Shown piece after piece: positions 8,106 to 16,158 of a DNA stretch of 48,262 bases. Origin of the DNA: Leucobacter sp. G161 (lineage in GTDB: Bacteria > Actinomycetota > Actinomycetes > Actinomycetales > Microbacteriaceae); NCBI RefSeq assembly GCF_001482305.1, contig NZ_LOHP01000075.1, positions 1 through 48,262 of the forward strand. The letters are read 5' to 3'. Position 1 is the first letter of the stretch. The number at the start of each line of letters is the position of its first letter. Under the pieces are notes generated by a model. It was not told the DNA's origin and made no database searches. It saw only the letters and a program-made list of their open reading frames with translations. The translations under genes were made by a program, and so were the position numbers.

Positions 8106-8716
8106 AGCTCCAGCCCGGTGACGGCGGCGTTGAGATCCTGTTCGCGTCCGAGGAAGCCGGGGTCTTGAAGCAGCTGGTGCACCAGCTCATCATGCTGCTT
8201 GAGAGCCACAGCCGGACGGCGCTTGACCCCGATCCGCTCTTCGCGAGCCTCGAGATCGGCGGGAGCGACACCACGCCTGCGGATCCGGCGCTCGCCAGGC
8301 TACTGCCCGACGCGTTTGCCGACGCGGAAGATGCTGCGGGCTATCGCCGAGTTACCGAGCAAGGGCTCATTAATCGTAAGCTCCAGGACGCGCTGCAAGT
8401 GATTGCTGACCTGACCGTGACCCCGCTCAATGCGGAAGAGTTCTCTGTGGACGCAGGCGGTGACCCCGAGCTCGGCGACGGCTCCCCCGTCCCGGTGAAC
8501 ATTACGCCCGATTCGTTCCCGGCCTGGGCGCGGACCGTGACCGCGCTGCGGCTCGCGATGGCGGCCCGGATCGGACTCGAACGCGAGGAAGACTACGACA
8601 GGTTGATCGACGCCGATGCGACCCGCGGCACGGTGCTCGTCTACGATTGGCTCGCCGCGCTGCTTGAGGCCGTCGTCGCGCTCGGCCACGCCAGCGATTC
8701 GGTCGACGAGGCCTGA
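8102..8716 (+). CDS. DUF2017 family protein
   Basis: 204 aa, start overlapping clpS by four bases. It has the layout of the actinobacterial DUF2017 proteins: an N-terminal part with LVHQLIMLLE, a central LLPDAFADAEDAAGYRRVTEQGLINRKLQDA and a C-terminal helical part with ALRLAMAARIGLE and LVYDWLAALLEAVV. No catalytic motif or membrane segment is seen. Constant neighbourhood with clpS suggests a part in regulated proteolysis, but that is only context. The C-terminus converges with the DNA polymerase IV gene 18 bp away. Confidence 0.82.
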   Translation: MKLQPGDGGVEILFASEEAGVLKQLVHQLIMLLESHSRTALDPDPLFASLEIGGSDTTPADPALARLLPDAFADAEDAAGYRRVTEQGLINRKLQDALQVIADLTVTPLNAEEFSVDAGGDPELGDGSPVPVNITPDSFPAWARTVTALRLAMAARIGLEREEDYDRLIDADATRGTVLVYDWLAALLEAVVALGHASDSVDEA

Positions 8717-8734
8717 GCCGCTCCCAGGCTCCGG

Positions 8735-9961
8735 TTAGCCGGGATCCTGCAGCGAGCGCGGATCCACAACCTCATCGCGACCGCCGAGCAGTCGCGCGGA
8801 TGTCAGCCCGAGCGCCCCGAAGCGCTCACGCACCTCGTCGACCGCGGAGTCAACCGCTCGCCACTGCTCGTCGTCGTCCCAGAGGGCCTGCCCCTCGCTG
8901 CCAGCGGGCACGAGCTGTTCGGCCCGCACTCCTATGAGCCTCACGGGGCGCACGGGCCGCCCGCCGGGCGACAGCGCGTCGAAGAGCTCGCGGGCGGTGC
9001 GATAGACGCGCTGGGTGGCGTTCGTTGGCTCGGGAAGCGTTCGGGAACGGGTGACCGTTTCGAACGTGTCCCAGCGCACCTTGATGGCGACGGTGCGGGC
9101 TTCGAGGTCGGCGTCGCGGAGCCGCTCAGAGGTGCGGGTTGCGAGCCGCAGCAGCTCGCGTTCGAGCTTCTCGGGGTCGGCGACGTCGGTCGCGAACGTT
9201 TCCTCGTGCCCGATGCTCTTCTCGACCCTGGTCGTCTCGACTCCGCGCGCGTCGCGGCCGTTCGCCAGCTCGTGCAGCCGCTCGGCGCTCGCATTGCCAA
9301 CGATGCCGCGCAGCGAGGGCAGCGGTTCGCGTGCGAGGTCTCCGACCGTATGGATCGCGCGCGTCTTCAATGCCCGCTCGGTCGCAGCACCGACGCCCCA
9401 CATGGCCCCGATGGGGAGCGGATGCAGAAACTCGAGCGTTCTCTCGGGCGGGATCTCGAGGATCCCGTCGGGCTTGGCGCGCTGTGAGGCGAGCTTCGCG
9501 ACGAACTTCGTGCCTGCCAGCCCCACCGAAACCGGGAGCCCCGTGCGTTCGAGCACCCGTTCGCGGATGAGTCTGGCGATCTCGATCGGCGGGCCAAAGA
9601 TTCCGACGGAGCCGGCGACGTCAAGAAACGCCTCGTCGATACTCAACGGTTCGACGAGCGGTGTGAATTCACGGAAGATCTCCATGACCTTGCGTGAGGC
9701 TACGCGGTACTTTTCAAACACCGGCGTGACGAGCACGAGTTGGGGGCAGAGCTGCTTGGCACGCCCCACCGGCATGGCCGAGCGCACACCGAATCGCCTG
9801 GCCTCGTAGCTCGCGCTTGAGACGACCGAGCGGGCGGTGTCATGGGCGGCTGCGACCGGGAGCCCCTTGAGCTCTGGCCTGTCTAAGAGTTCGACGGACA
9901 CGAAGAACGCGTCCATGTCGACGTGCAGCATCGACGGCGTCGTTCTCGGTCCTGTTCCCAC
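8735..9961 (-). CDS. dinB: DNA polymerase IV (Y-family translesion polymerase)
   Basis: 408 aa. N-terminal HVDMDAFFVSVE (residues 13-24) supplies the first catalytic Asp (15) and the steric-gate Phe (20); LSIDEAFLDV has the Asp109-Glu110 pair. The thumb (helix-hairpin-helix, VGDLAREPLPSLRG) and little-finger domain (KSIGHEETFATDV...RTVAIKVRWDTFETVTRSRTLP) are complete. The enzyme extends past damaged bases. The GTG at 9961 is the first available start but has only a weak upstream site; an ATG ten codons in (MLHVDMDAF) would give a canonical N-terminus. No clear LexA box was found upstream. The C-terminus lacks an obvious beta-clamp peptide that I could identify with certainty. Confidence 0.9.
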   Translation of the reverse strand: MGTGPRTTPSMLHVDMDAFFVSVELLDRPELKGLPVAAAHDTARSVVSSASYEARRFGVRSAMPVGRAKQLCPQLVLVTPVFEKYRVASRKVMEIFREFTPLVEPLSIDEAFLDVAGSVGIFGPPIEIARLIRERVLERTGLPVSVGLAGTKFVAKLASQRAKPDGILEIPPERTLEFLHPLPIGAMWGVGAATERALKTRAIHTVGDLAREPLPSLRGIVGNASAERLHELANGRDARGVETTRVEKSIGHEETFATDVADPEKLERELLRLATRTSERLRDADLEARTVAIKVRWDTFETVTRSRTLPEPTNATQRVYRTARELFDALSPGGRPVRPVRLIGVRAEQLVPAGSEGQALWDDDEQWRAVDSAVDEVRERFGALGLTSARLLGGRDEVVDPRSLQDPG

Positions 9962-10022
9962 CCTGTAATCACATCACACACCGCTGACATCCCGCTGCCG
10001 TGCTGTTGCCCGCGCGGGGCGG

Positions 10023-10991
10023 CTACTCCCCCGCAGCCAGCACGAGTCTGGCCAGCGCTTCGTCAACGACAACATCGGTGATGATGCCGGCCGCGAGCGC
10101 GCCGCGCAAGCTGTCTCGTTTGGTCGCGCCGGACACCACGCAAATGCGCTGCGGCGCGCGCCGGACGATCTCGAACGGCGGGCCACTGGAGCGGTCGTTG
10201 ATCGGGATTCCCGTGGTGCTTCCGTCGAGCCTGTAGAAGCGGCTGGCGCAGTCTCCGACGACGCTGTGCCCTGCGAGCTCAGTCAGGTCGTCGGCGCCCA
10301 GGTCGCCGCCCGAGGAGATGTGTGATCGTGGGTCGCCGATGCGTGAGCCCAGTCCGAAGACGAACATGTTCGCGGCGGCCTGCATGTCGAGCACTCGTGC
10401 GACGGAGCGTTCGCGCCACAACGCCTCCCGGGTCGTCGGGTCGTCGAAGATCGCGGGAACGGGGAGCTGAAAAACCTCTGCGGAGAGTTTCTCGGCGAAG
10501 CCTCCGAGCAGTTCAGTCGAGTACTGCACCCCTGTCGAGTAGCCGTTCGCTGCGCCGTTCATTTGTACGAGCTGCACGCCGTGCTTTTCGGAGCTGCTCA
10601 GGCGCTGCGCGACGGCGCTCATGGTCGAGCCCCAGGCGACGCCGATGATGGATCGGGGTTTCACGCTCGCTGCGATGAGGTGGGCCGCGGCTTGGGCCGT
10701 CCGGTCGAGTTGTTCGGCCTCCGAGAGCCGGCTTGATCCTGGGACGATGTGTGCGGTCACGCCGAAGCGGTCGGTGAAGCGCTGTTCGACACGCGACCGC
10801 GCCTCCTGCGGTGAGTGGATGCGGATTTCGACGAGTCCGGACTCTCTCGCGTATCGGAGCAGTCGAGACACGGAGGAGCGGGAGACCCCGAGTTCCGTGG
10901 CAATGGCCTCCATCGTGAAGTCCTGCCGGTAGTACAGGTGCGCAGCGGCGAGTGCCTCGCGCATTTTCACACGTTTCTGCTCTGGCGCCAT
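10023..10991 (-). CDS. SorC/DeoR-type sugar-binding transcriptional regulator of the glycerol genes
   Basis: 322 aa. An N-terminal helix-turn-helix (MEAIATELGVSRSSVSRLLRYARESGLVEIRI, about residues 27-58) is joined to a SorC-type effector domain with SIIGVAWGSTMSAVAQRL, QMNGA, VFGLGSRIGD and the terminal GALAAGIITDVVVDEALARLVL. Such regulators bind phosphorylated sugars or polyols. I chose the ATG at 10991 because CGGAGG lies eight bases upstream; the open frame extends 38 codons further without support. It is divergent from glpD, with two operator-like palindromes between them, so it most likely controls glpD-glpF-glpK and itself, with glycerol 3-phosphate or a related molecule as effector (inference). 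Confidence 0.88.
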   Translation of the reverse strand: MAPEQKRVKMREALAAAHLYYRQDFTMEAIATELGVSRSSVSRLLRYARESGLVEIRIHSPQEARSRVEQRFTDRFGVTAHIVPGSSRLSEAEQLDRTAQAAAHLIAASVKPRSIIGVAWGSTMSAVAQRLSSSEKHGVQLVQMNGAANGYSTGVQYSTELLGGFAEKLSAEVFQLPVPAIFDDPTTREALWRERSVARVLDMQAAANMFVFGLGSRIGDPRSHISSGGDLGADDLTELAGHSVVGDCASRFYRLDGSTTGIPINDRSSGPPFEIVRRAPQRICVVSGATKRDSLRGALAAGIITDVVVDEALARLVLAAGE

Positions 10992-11019
10992 GTGGATGCC
11001 TCCGTTCTCGGCCCAGTCT

Positions 11020-11054
11020 TGCACATATGTGCACGGCCTTTGCAATTCAGTGCA
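11020..11054. promoter_or_regulatory. two phased operator-like palindromes between the SorC-type gene and glpD
   Basis: TGCACATATGTGCA (11020-11033) is a perfect 14-bp palindrome. TGCAATTCAGTGCA (11041-11054) has the same TGCA outer half-sites with an imperfect centre. Their centres are 21 bp apart, two helical turns, so dimers bound to both would sit on the same face of the DNA. This is the expected layout for a tetrameric SorC-type regulator. Both lie 29 and 50 bp from the start codon of the regulator (10991) and 46-80 bp upstream of glpD. Confidence 0.65.
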
Positions 11055-11099
11055 CTGTACGAGCATGCTGAAAGAACGTCCATAGAGAGGCCAAAAGTC

Positions 11100-12821
11100 A
11101 TGCATGTGAGTCCCGGTTCGCTTCGGCCGAATGTTGCACGCCTCCGGGAGCGCCCGAACGCTGAAGTGCTCGTCATCGGCGGCGGCATCAACGGCATTGC
11201 GACGTTCCGCGATCTTGCGCTGCAGGGTGTCGACGTGGCGCTCGTCGAACGCGGTGATTTCGTCTCCGGAGCTTCCTCTGCGTCAAGCCACATGATCCAC
11301 GGCGGCATCCGCTACCTCGAGAACGGCGAGTTCCGACTCGTGCAGGAGTCCGTTGCGGAACGCAACCGGCTCCTCCGCACCGCGCCGCACTACGTTCGCC
11401 CCCTTGAGACCACGATCCCGATCTTCTCGACGTTCTCCGGCCTTCTCTCCGCCCCATTCCGGCTCCTCGTGACCCACGGCCGCGGCAAGCCCCGCGAGCG
11501 CGGCGCGGCGCTCATCAAGATGGGCCTGGTGATGTACGACACGTTCTCCCGTGACGGCGGTCAGGTCCCCCGCCACCGCTTCCTCGGCAAAAAGAAGTCG
11601 CTGAGCGAGCTACCCGCCATGAACGACGGAATCAAGTACACGGCGACCTACTACGACGCGTCAATGCACGATCCCGAGCGACTCGCGCTCGACGTGCTGC
11701 ACGACGGTGAGCTTGCCGGCGGCGACCGCGCGCGCGCCGCGAACTACGTGAGCGGTGCGGGAATGCAGGGCGGCAAGGTGACGCTGCGCGATGAGACCAC
11801 CGGCGAGGACTTTGACTTCACGGCAAAGGTCGTCCTCAACACGAGCGGCCCATGGACCGACATCACGAACTCGGCACTCGGTGAACAGACGCGGTACATG
11901 GGCGGCACGAAGGGCTCGCACGTCGTACTCGACCACCCCGAGCTGCTCGCCGCAACGGCCGGGCGTGAGATCTTCTTCGAGCACTCCGACGGCCGCATCG
12001 TGCTCATCTACCCCCTCAAGGGACGCGTGCTCGTCGGGACCACCGACATCGATGCCGACCCGTCACAGCCCGTCGTCTGCACCGACGACGAGGTCGACTA
12101 CTTCTTTGACCTCGTTGGGCACGTCTTCCCCGAGATCACCGTCGACCGCTCACACATCGTGTATTCCTTCTCCGGGATCCGCCCGCTTCCACACCACGAC
12201 GACACCGCCCCCGGCTTCGTCTCCCGCGACTACCGCATCGTGCAGTCAGACACGCTCGGGGTGCCGGTGCTGAGCCTCGTCGGCGGCAAGTGGACAACGT
12301 TCCGCGCGCTCGCCGAGCACCTCGCGAACGACACGCTCGCGCTGCTCGGCAAGCAGCGCAGCGTGAGCACTGAGACCCGGCAGATCGGCGGCGGCGTCGG
12401 CTTCCCGGCCAGCCCGAACGCACGTAAGCGGTGGATCACCGAGCACGCCGACGGCCGCGATGCCGGCCGGGTCGAAAGCCTGCTGGACCGCTACGGCACC
12501 CGAGCTGTCGAGATCCTCGAGGCATTGCCCGAACACGACCCTGAGCTCACCGATCTGCCCGGATATTCGGCAGCGGAGCTCTCCTATCTCGCGCACAGCG
12601 AGCAGATCGTGCACCTTGATGATCTGCTGCTGCGCCGTACCTCGATCGCGTTTGTGGGCGGTCTGACCGTGCAACGCATCAGTGCGGCGGCAGGCGCCAT
12701 TGCTGACGCCCTCGGCTGGGACGAGGCCACACAGACTTCGGAAATTGAGCGGACCATCGCGCTGCTACGTAACGCGCACCGCATCGACACAACTAAGGGG
12801 GGAACCTTCATCACCGGCTGA
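11100..12821 (+). CDS. glpD: aerobic glycerol-3-phosphate dehydrogenase
   Basis: 573 aa from the ATG at 11100. The FAD-binding Rossmann motif is VLVIGGGINGIATFRDLALQG (about residues 22-42), followed by GASSASSHMIHGGIRYLENGEF, typical of GlpD. The middle has LVGTTDIDADP and FSGIRPLPHHDD, and the C-terminal domain ends near residue 573. The enzyme oxidises glycerol 3-phosphate to dihydroxyacetone phosphate and passes electrons to quinone at the membrane. The open frame extends about 95 codons upstream, across the operators and into the divergent regulator gene, which is not credible as coding sequence. First gene of glpD-glpF-glpK, probably controlled by the divergent SorC-type protein. Confidence 0.92.
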   Translation: MHVSPGSLRPNVARLRERPNAEVLVIGGGINGIATFRDLALQGVDVALVERGDFVSGASSASSHMIHGGIRYLENGEFRLVQESVAERNRLLRTAPHYVRPLETTIPIFSTFSGLLSAPFRLLVTHGRGKPRERGAALIKMGLVMYDTFSRDGGQVPRHRFLGKKKSLSELPAMNDGIKYTATYYDASMHDPERLALDVLHDGELAGGDRARAANYVSGAGMQGGKVTLRDETTGEDFDFTAKVVLNTSGPWTDITNSALGEQTRYMGGTKGSHVVLDHPELLAATAGREIFFEHSDGRIVLIYPLKGRVLVGTTDIDADPSQPVVCTDDEVDYFFDLVGHVFPEITVDRSHIVYSFSGIRPLPHHDDTAPGFVSRDYRIVQSDTLGVPVLSLVGGKWTTFRALAEHLANDTLALLGKQRSVSTETRQIGGGVGFPASPNARKRWITEHADGRDAGRVESLLDRYGTRAVEILEALPEHDPELTDLPGYSAAELSYLAHSEQIVHLDDLLLRRTSIAFVGGLTVQRISAAAGAIADALGWDEATQTSEIERTIALLRNAHRIDTTKGGTFITG

Positions 12822-12873
12822 TGTGGGACAGCCGGTTACACGGAGCGCCTTCCGACGCTGCGTGTCCGTACTC

Positions 12874-12912
12874 ATCAGCGGTGCTCGCACACGCGAGTGC
12901 CGCTCCGCTGAT
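12874..12912 (+). other. imperfect hairpin in the glpD-glpF spacer
   Basis: ATCAGCGG (12874-12881) pairs with CCGCTGAT (12905-12912), with an inner CTCGC/GCGAG stem on ACAC. No T-tract follows. It could reduce read-through or stabilise upstream mRNA, giving glpD and glpF-glpK different levels. Confidence 0.35.
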
Positions 12913-12959
12913 ATGCGCCCCGAGCGCACCAGCGATCATTGAAAGGTCAATGAAGACAC

Positions 12960-13715
12960 ATGAATGACATCAACCTCGGACTGTATTTCCTCTCCGAATT
13001 CGTGGGCACGGGGCTGCTCGTGCTGCTGGGCTGTGGCGTCGTCGCCAACGTCGTGCTTGCGAAGACCAAGGGCAACGGCGGCGGCTTCCTCATGGTGAAC
13101 TGGGGCTGGGGCCTCGCGGTGTTCATGGGCGTGCTCGTCTCCGCATACTCGGGAGCGATCCTCAACCCCGCCGTCGGCATCGGCCTCCTCGTCGCAGGCA
13201 CCATCACCGCAGAGATGTTCTTCGTCGCGTTTGCGGCAGAAATGCTCGGCGCGATCGTCGGCGCAATCCTCTGCTGGGTGAGCTACAAGCAGCATTTCGA
13301 CGACGAGCCCGAGGCAGCGACCAAGCTCGCCGTGTTCTCGACCGGACCAGAGATCCGCTCGTACGGCTGGAACTTCATCACGGAGGTCATCGCGACGTTC
13401 GTACTCGTGTTCGCGATCTTCGCCTTCGCTGATTACGGTGACATCCAGGTCGGTGTTCCTGGCGGGCTCGGAGCGTTGTCCGCGCTCCCCGTCGCACTCG
13501 TTGTCGTCGGTATCGGCGCCTCGCTCGGCGGCGCCACCGGCTACGCCATCAACCCTGCACGTGACCTCGGCCCGCGCATTGCACACGCGATCCTCCCGAT
13601 CAAGGGTAAGGGCGACAGCGACTGGGGCTACGCTTGGGTACCCGTTGTCGGCCCGCTCGTCGGTGGCGTGATCGCCGCGCTCGCCGCTCCCGCTCTACTC
13701 TCACTCGCTGTCTAA
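12960..13715 (+). CDS. glpF: glycerol facilitator (MIP/aquaglyceroporin family)
   Basis: 251 aa, six predicted membrane helices with two half-helices carrying the NPA boxes: GAILNPAVGIG (around residues 61-71) and GYAINPARDLGPR (around 197-209). Asp after the second NPA-Arg, as in glyceroporins rather than water-only channels, supports glycerol passage. The start ATG at 12960 follows GAAAGG with some distance. It lies between glpD and glpK on the same strand, 24 bp before glpK, so uptake, phosphorylation and oxidation of glycerol are encoded together. Confidence 0.9.
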   Translation: MNDINLGLYFLSEFVGTGLLVLLGCGVVANVVLAKTKGNGGGFLMVNWGWGLAVFMGVLVSAYSGAILNPAVGIGLLVAGTITAEMFFVAFAAEMLGAIVGAILCWVSYKQHFDDEPEAATKLAVFSTGPEIRSYGWNFITEVIATFVLVFAIFAFADYGDIQVGVPGGLGALSALPVALVVVGIGASLGGATGYAINPARDLGPRIAHAILPIKGKGDSDWGYAWVPVVGPLVGGVIAALAAPALLSLAV

Positions 13716-13739
13716 CGGCACCCGCGAAAGGAACACGCA

Positions 13740-15254
13740 ATGTCTGACTATGTAGTCGCCATCGACCAGGGCACGACCTCGAGTCGCGCAATCATCTTCG
13801 ACCGTTCGGGATCCATCATCTCGACCGGCCAGAAAGAGCATGAACAGATCATGCCGCAGGCCGGTTGGGTCGAACACGACGCCACCGAAATCTGGCAAAA
13901 CGTGCAGGAGGTGATCGGCATTGCCCTCGGCCGCGCCGATCTCACCCGCCATGACATCGCTTCCATCGGCATCACCAACCAGCGCGAGACCACAGTGGTG
14001 TGGAACCGCAAGACCGGTAAGCCCGTGTATAACGCGATCGTCTGGCAAGACACCCGCACGCAGGCCATCGTCGACCGCCTCGCGGCAGACGGCGGCACTG
14101 AGCGGTTCAAGCCCGTCGTCGGTCTCCCCCTCGCCACCTACTTCTCGGGCACGAAGATCGCGTGGATCCTCGAGAACGTTGAGGGCGCGCGCGAGGCCGC
14201 AGACGCGGGCGACCTCATCTTCGGCACCACCGACTCCTGGGTCGTCTGGAACCTCACCGGTGGCCCCGAGGGCGGGGTGCACGTCACCGACGTCACGAAC
14301 GCATCACGCACCCTCTTCATGGACCTCGAAACCCTCGAGTGGCGCGATGACATCCTCGAGGCGTTTGGCGTACCGAAGTCGATGATGCCGTCGATCAAAT
14401 CCTCCTCTGAGGTCTACGGCGTCGCCGAAGACTCATCGCTGCTGCGGGAGACGCCCATCTCGGGAATCCTTGGTGACCAGCAGGCCGCAACCTTCGGCCA
14501 GGCAGCGTTCGAAGCCGGCGAGTCGAAGAACACCTACGGCACGGGCTGCTTCCTCATCTTCAACACCGGCGAGGAGATCGTCCACTCGAAGAACGGACTG
14601 CTGACCACCGTCGGCTACAAGATCGGCGACGGCCCCGCGCACTACGCGCTTGAGGGATCCATCGCGGTGACAGGGTCGCTCATCCAGTGGCTGCGCGACC
14701 AGCTCGGGATCATCCAGACCGCGCCGGAGGTCGAGGAACTCGCCGCGAGCGTCCCCGACAACGGTGGCGTCTATATCGTTCCCGCATTCTCCGGACTCTT
14801 CGCGCCCTACTGGCGCCCCGACGCCCGCGGTGCGATTGTCGGGCTCACCCGCTACGCGAACAAGGGCCACATTGCCCGCGCCGCGCTCGAGGCCGTCGCG
14901 TTCCAGACCCGTGACGTGCTCGACGCGGTGAATGCCGACGCTGGCGTGGATCTCACCGAGCTTCGAGTCGATGGCGGCATGGTCGCAAACAACGAGCTCA
15001 TGCAGTTCCAGGCTGATGTGCTTGGCGTGCCCGTGGTGCGCCCGGTCGTCGCCGAGACCACCGCGCTCGGTGCCGCGTACGCTGCCGGCCTCGCCGTCGG
15101 GTTCTGGAAGGATCTTGGCGAGCTTTCCGCAAACTGGCAGGAGGATCGCCGCTGGGAGCCCTCGATGGATCAGGACGAACAGGATCGCCAGCTGCGTCTC
15201 TGGCGCAAGGCTGTCACGAAGTCGATGGACTGGGTTGACGAAGACGTGCGCTAG
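13740..15254 (+). CDS. glpK: glycerol kinase
   Basis: 504 aa, the normal length. FGGY-kinase features: [15 protein letters not shown] at the N-terminus, [39 protein letters not shown] with the catalytic-base Asp246, [15 protein letters not shown] and the ATP-binding [19 protein letters not shown]. Phosphorylates glycerol in the cytoplasm. AAAGGA lies about seven bases before the ATG. Last gene of the glycerol operon, followed by a hairpin shared with the convergent vapC gene. Confidence 0.94.
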   Translation: MSDYVVAIDQGTTSSRAIIFDRSGSIISTGQKEHEQIMPQAGWVEHDATEIWQNVQEVIGIALGRADLTRHDIASIGITNQRETTVVWNRKTGKPVYNAIVWQDTRTQAIVDRLAADGGTERFKPVVGLPLATYFSGTKIAWILENVEGAREAADAGDLIFGTTDSWVVWNLTGGPEGGVHVTDVTNASRTLFMDLETLEWRDDILEAFGVPKSMMPSIKSSSEVYGVAEDSSLLRETPISGILGDQQAATFGQAAFEAGESKNTYGTGCFLIFNTGEEIVHSKNGLLTTVGYKIGDGPAHYALEGSIAVTGSLIQWLRDQLGIIQTAPEVEELAASVPDNGGVYIVPAFSGLFAPYWRPDARGAIVGLTRYANKGHIARAALEAVAFQTRDVLDAVNADAGVDLTELRVDGGMVANNELMQFQADVLGVPVVRPVVAETTALGAAYAAGLAVGFWKDLGELSANWQEDRRWEPSMDQDEQDRQLRLWRKAVTKSMDWVDEDVR

Positions 15255-15280
15255 CGCGAGCCTGCACCGCTAGAACACCA

Positions 15281-15324
15281 CGATGGGCCCGCCCCCTGCT
15301 GCAGCGGGGAGTCCGGGCCCATCG
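15281..15324. terminator. hairpin between convergent glpK and vapC
   Basis: CGATGGGCCCG (15281-15291) pairs perfectly with CGGGCCCATCG (15314-15324); the 22-base loop can itself fold (CCCC/GGGG). It ends one base before the ancestral vapC stop codon. There is no strong T-tract on either side. Confidence 0.55.
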
Positions 15325-15729
15325 TTAGTGTGCCCCGGCCCCTGGCGACAACGGCCGAATGCCGGCTGCTCGCGCTGCCGCCGCGAGCCTAGTGTCGTAT
15401 ACGAGCATGCCAGCGAGGTCACTACCCAACCGCAGTGCGGCTGCGAGGAGGATTGCGTCAAGGGATAGTAGCTCAGTCGGTTACACACGGGCTGCCGATT
15501 CGAAGGTCTCCAACTCAAGCGTGAGCGTCTGGCAGGCGTTGAGGACGTCCGTAGCATCTGGGGCCAGCCAGGGTGCGCGACGCGCGATCAGCCGCCGCAG
15601 CTCGACATGCGTCAGCCATGAAGTCACGAGCTGCGCCTGTGTCTCGTGCAGCCAGTCGCCGAGCGCGTGCGACTCGGGCTCCTCCACCACGAGCTTCGCG
15701 AGCGCGGAGGTGTCCGCGTAGACCAACAT
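15325..15729 (-). pseudogene. vapC-type PIN-domain toxin gene interrupted by an in-frame stop
   Basis: The reading frame starts MLVYADTSALAKLVVEE at 15729 and is PIN-like, with Asp6 and Glu43. Codon 83 is TAA (15483-15481). The same frame continues beyond it with PTELLSLDAILLAAALRLGSD and LVYDTRLAAAARAAG, supplying the expected later acidic residues Asp91 and Asp112, to a TAA at 15327-15325. Read through, the product has 134 residues, a normal VapC length. So a nonsense change removes the half that completes the Mg-binding site; the 82-aa product should be inactive. The start overlaps the antitoxin stop by one base. A sequencing error is possible but would need to create TAA exactly. Confidence 0.82.
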
Positions 15730-16082
15730 CAGAGCCGTTCTTCGCGGAGCTCATCGAGGATTTCTCCCGCCGTGAGCGAGGGCGTCTCTGCAGCTGTCAA
15801 CCCTTCGGGCACTCGCTGGTCCCACCCAGCCCGCCGCGCGAAGAATTCTGACATGCTGATGCGCGCAGGCAACAGGGCCCCCGAGCTGATGAGATCTTGA
15901 AGTGGTGTCGACTGCATCGGCACGATTCTCGCGACGGGCACACCACGGTCCGTGACCACGGTCGGAGCACCAAGCTTCACGCGAGCCAGTACCGCGGAGG
16001 CGTTCTGCTTCAGCGCACGGATTCCGATGCGGGCTCCCTCGTCCGCGCCCGATGTTCCTGTGTCTTCGCCTCGCGCGTTCAT
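15729..16082 (-). CDS. VapB/Phd-type antitoxin
   Basis: 117 aa. The core IGIRALKQNASAVLARVKLGAPTVVTDRGVPVARIVP (about residues 19-54) is the Phd/YefM DNA-binding fold; the rest, ending EILDELREERL, is the toxin-binding tail. Its stop overlaps the vapC ATG by one base. The ATG at 16082 has no Shine-Dalgarno and may be leaderless, or translation may start later. A palindrome directly upstream is a likely autoregulatory operator. With the toxin broken, it may now be free to decay. Confidence 0.8.
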   Translation of the reverse strand: MNARGEDTGTSGADEGARIGIRALKQNASAVLARVKLGAPTVVTDRGVPVARIVPMQSTPLQDLISSGALLPARISMSEFFARRAGWDQRVPEGLTAAETPSLTAGEILDELREERL

Positions 16083-16099
16083 GTTCTACAAAGTAGCAC
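16083..16099. promoter_or_regulatory. candidate VapB operator
   Basis: GTTCTACAAAGTAGCAC is a palindrome with one mismatch (arms GT-CTAC and GTAG-AC around AAA), directly before the antitoxin start codon. Antitoxins of this class repress their own promoter by binding such sites. Confidence 0.4.
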
Positions 16100-16158
16100 G
16101 TGACCGGCGTACCGCACCGGCCCGATCCACGCGTACGGTTGCCGCAGCCTTCAACGCA

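Noticed and set aside
10815..11099. N-terminal extension of glpD
   Set aside because: It overlaps the divergent regulator gene and the operators; GlpD homologues begin near the ATG at 11100.
15461..15486. tRNA-like 5' part (GGATAGTAGCTCAGTCGGTTA)
   Set aside because: It resembles a D-arm but no anticodon arm, T-arm or acceptor partner follows. The bases are the minus-strand codons PTELLS of the vapC frame next to its premature stop.
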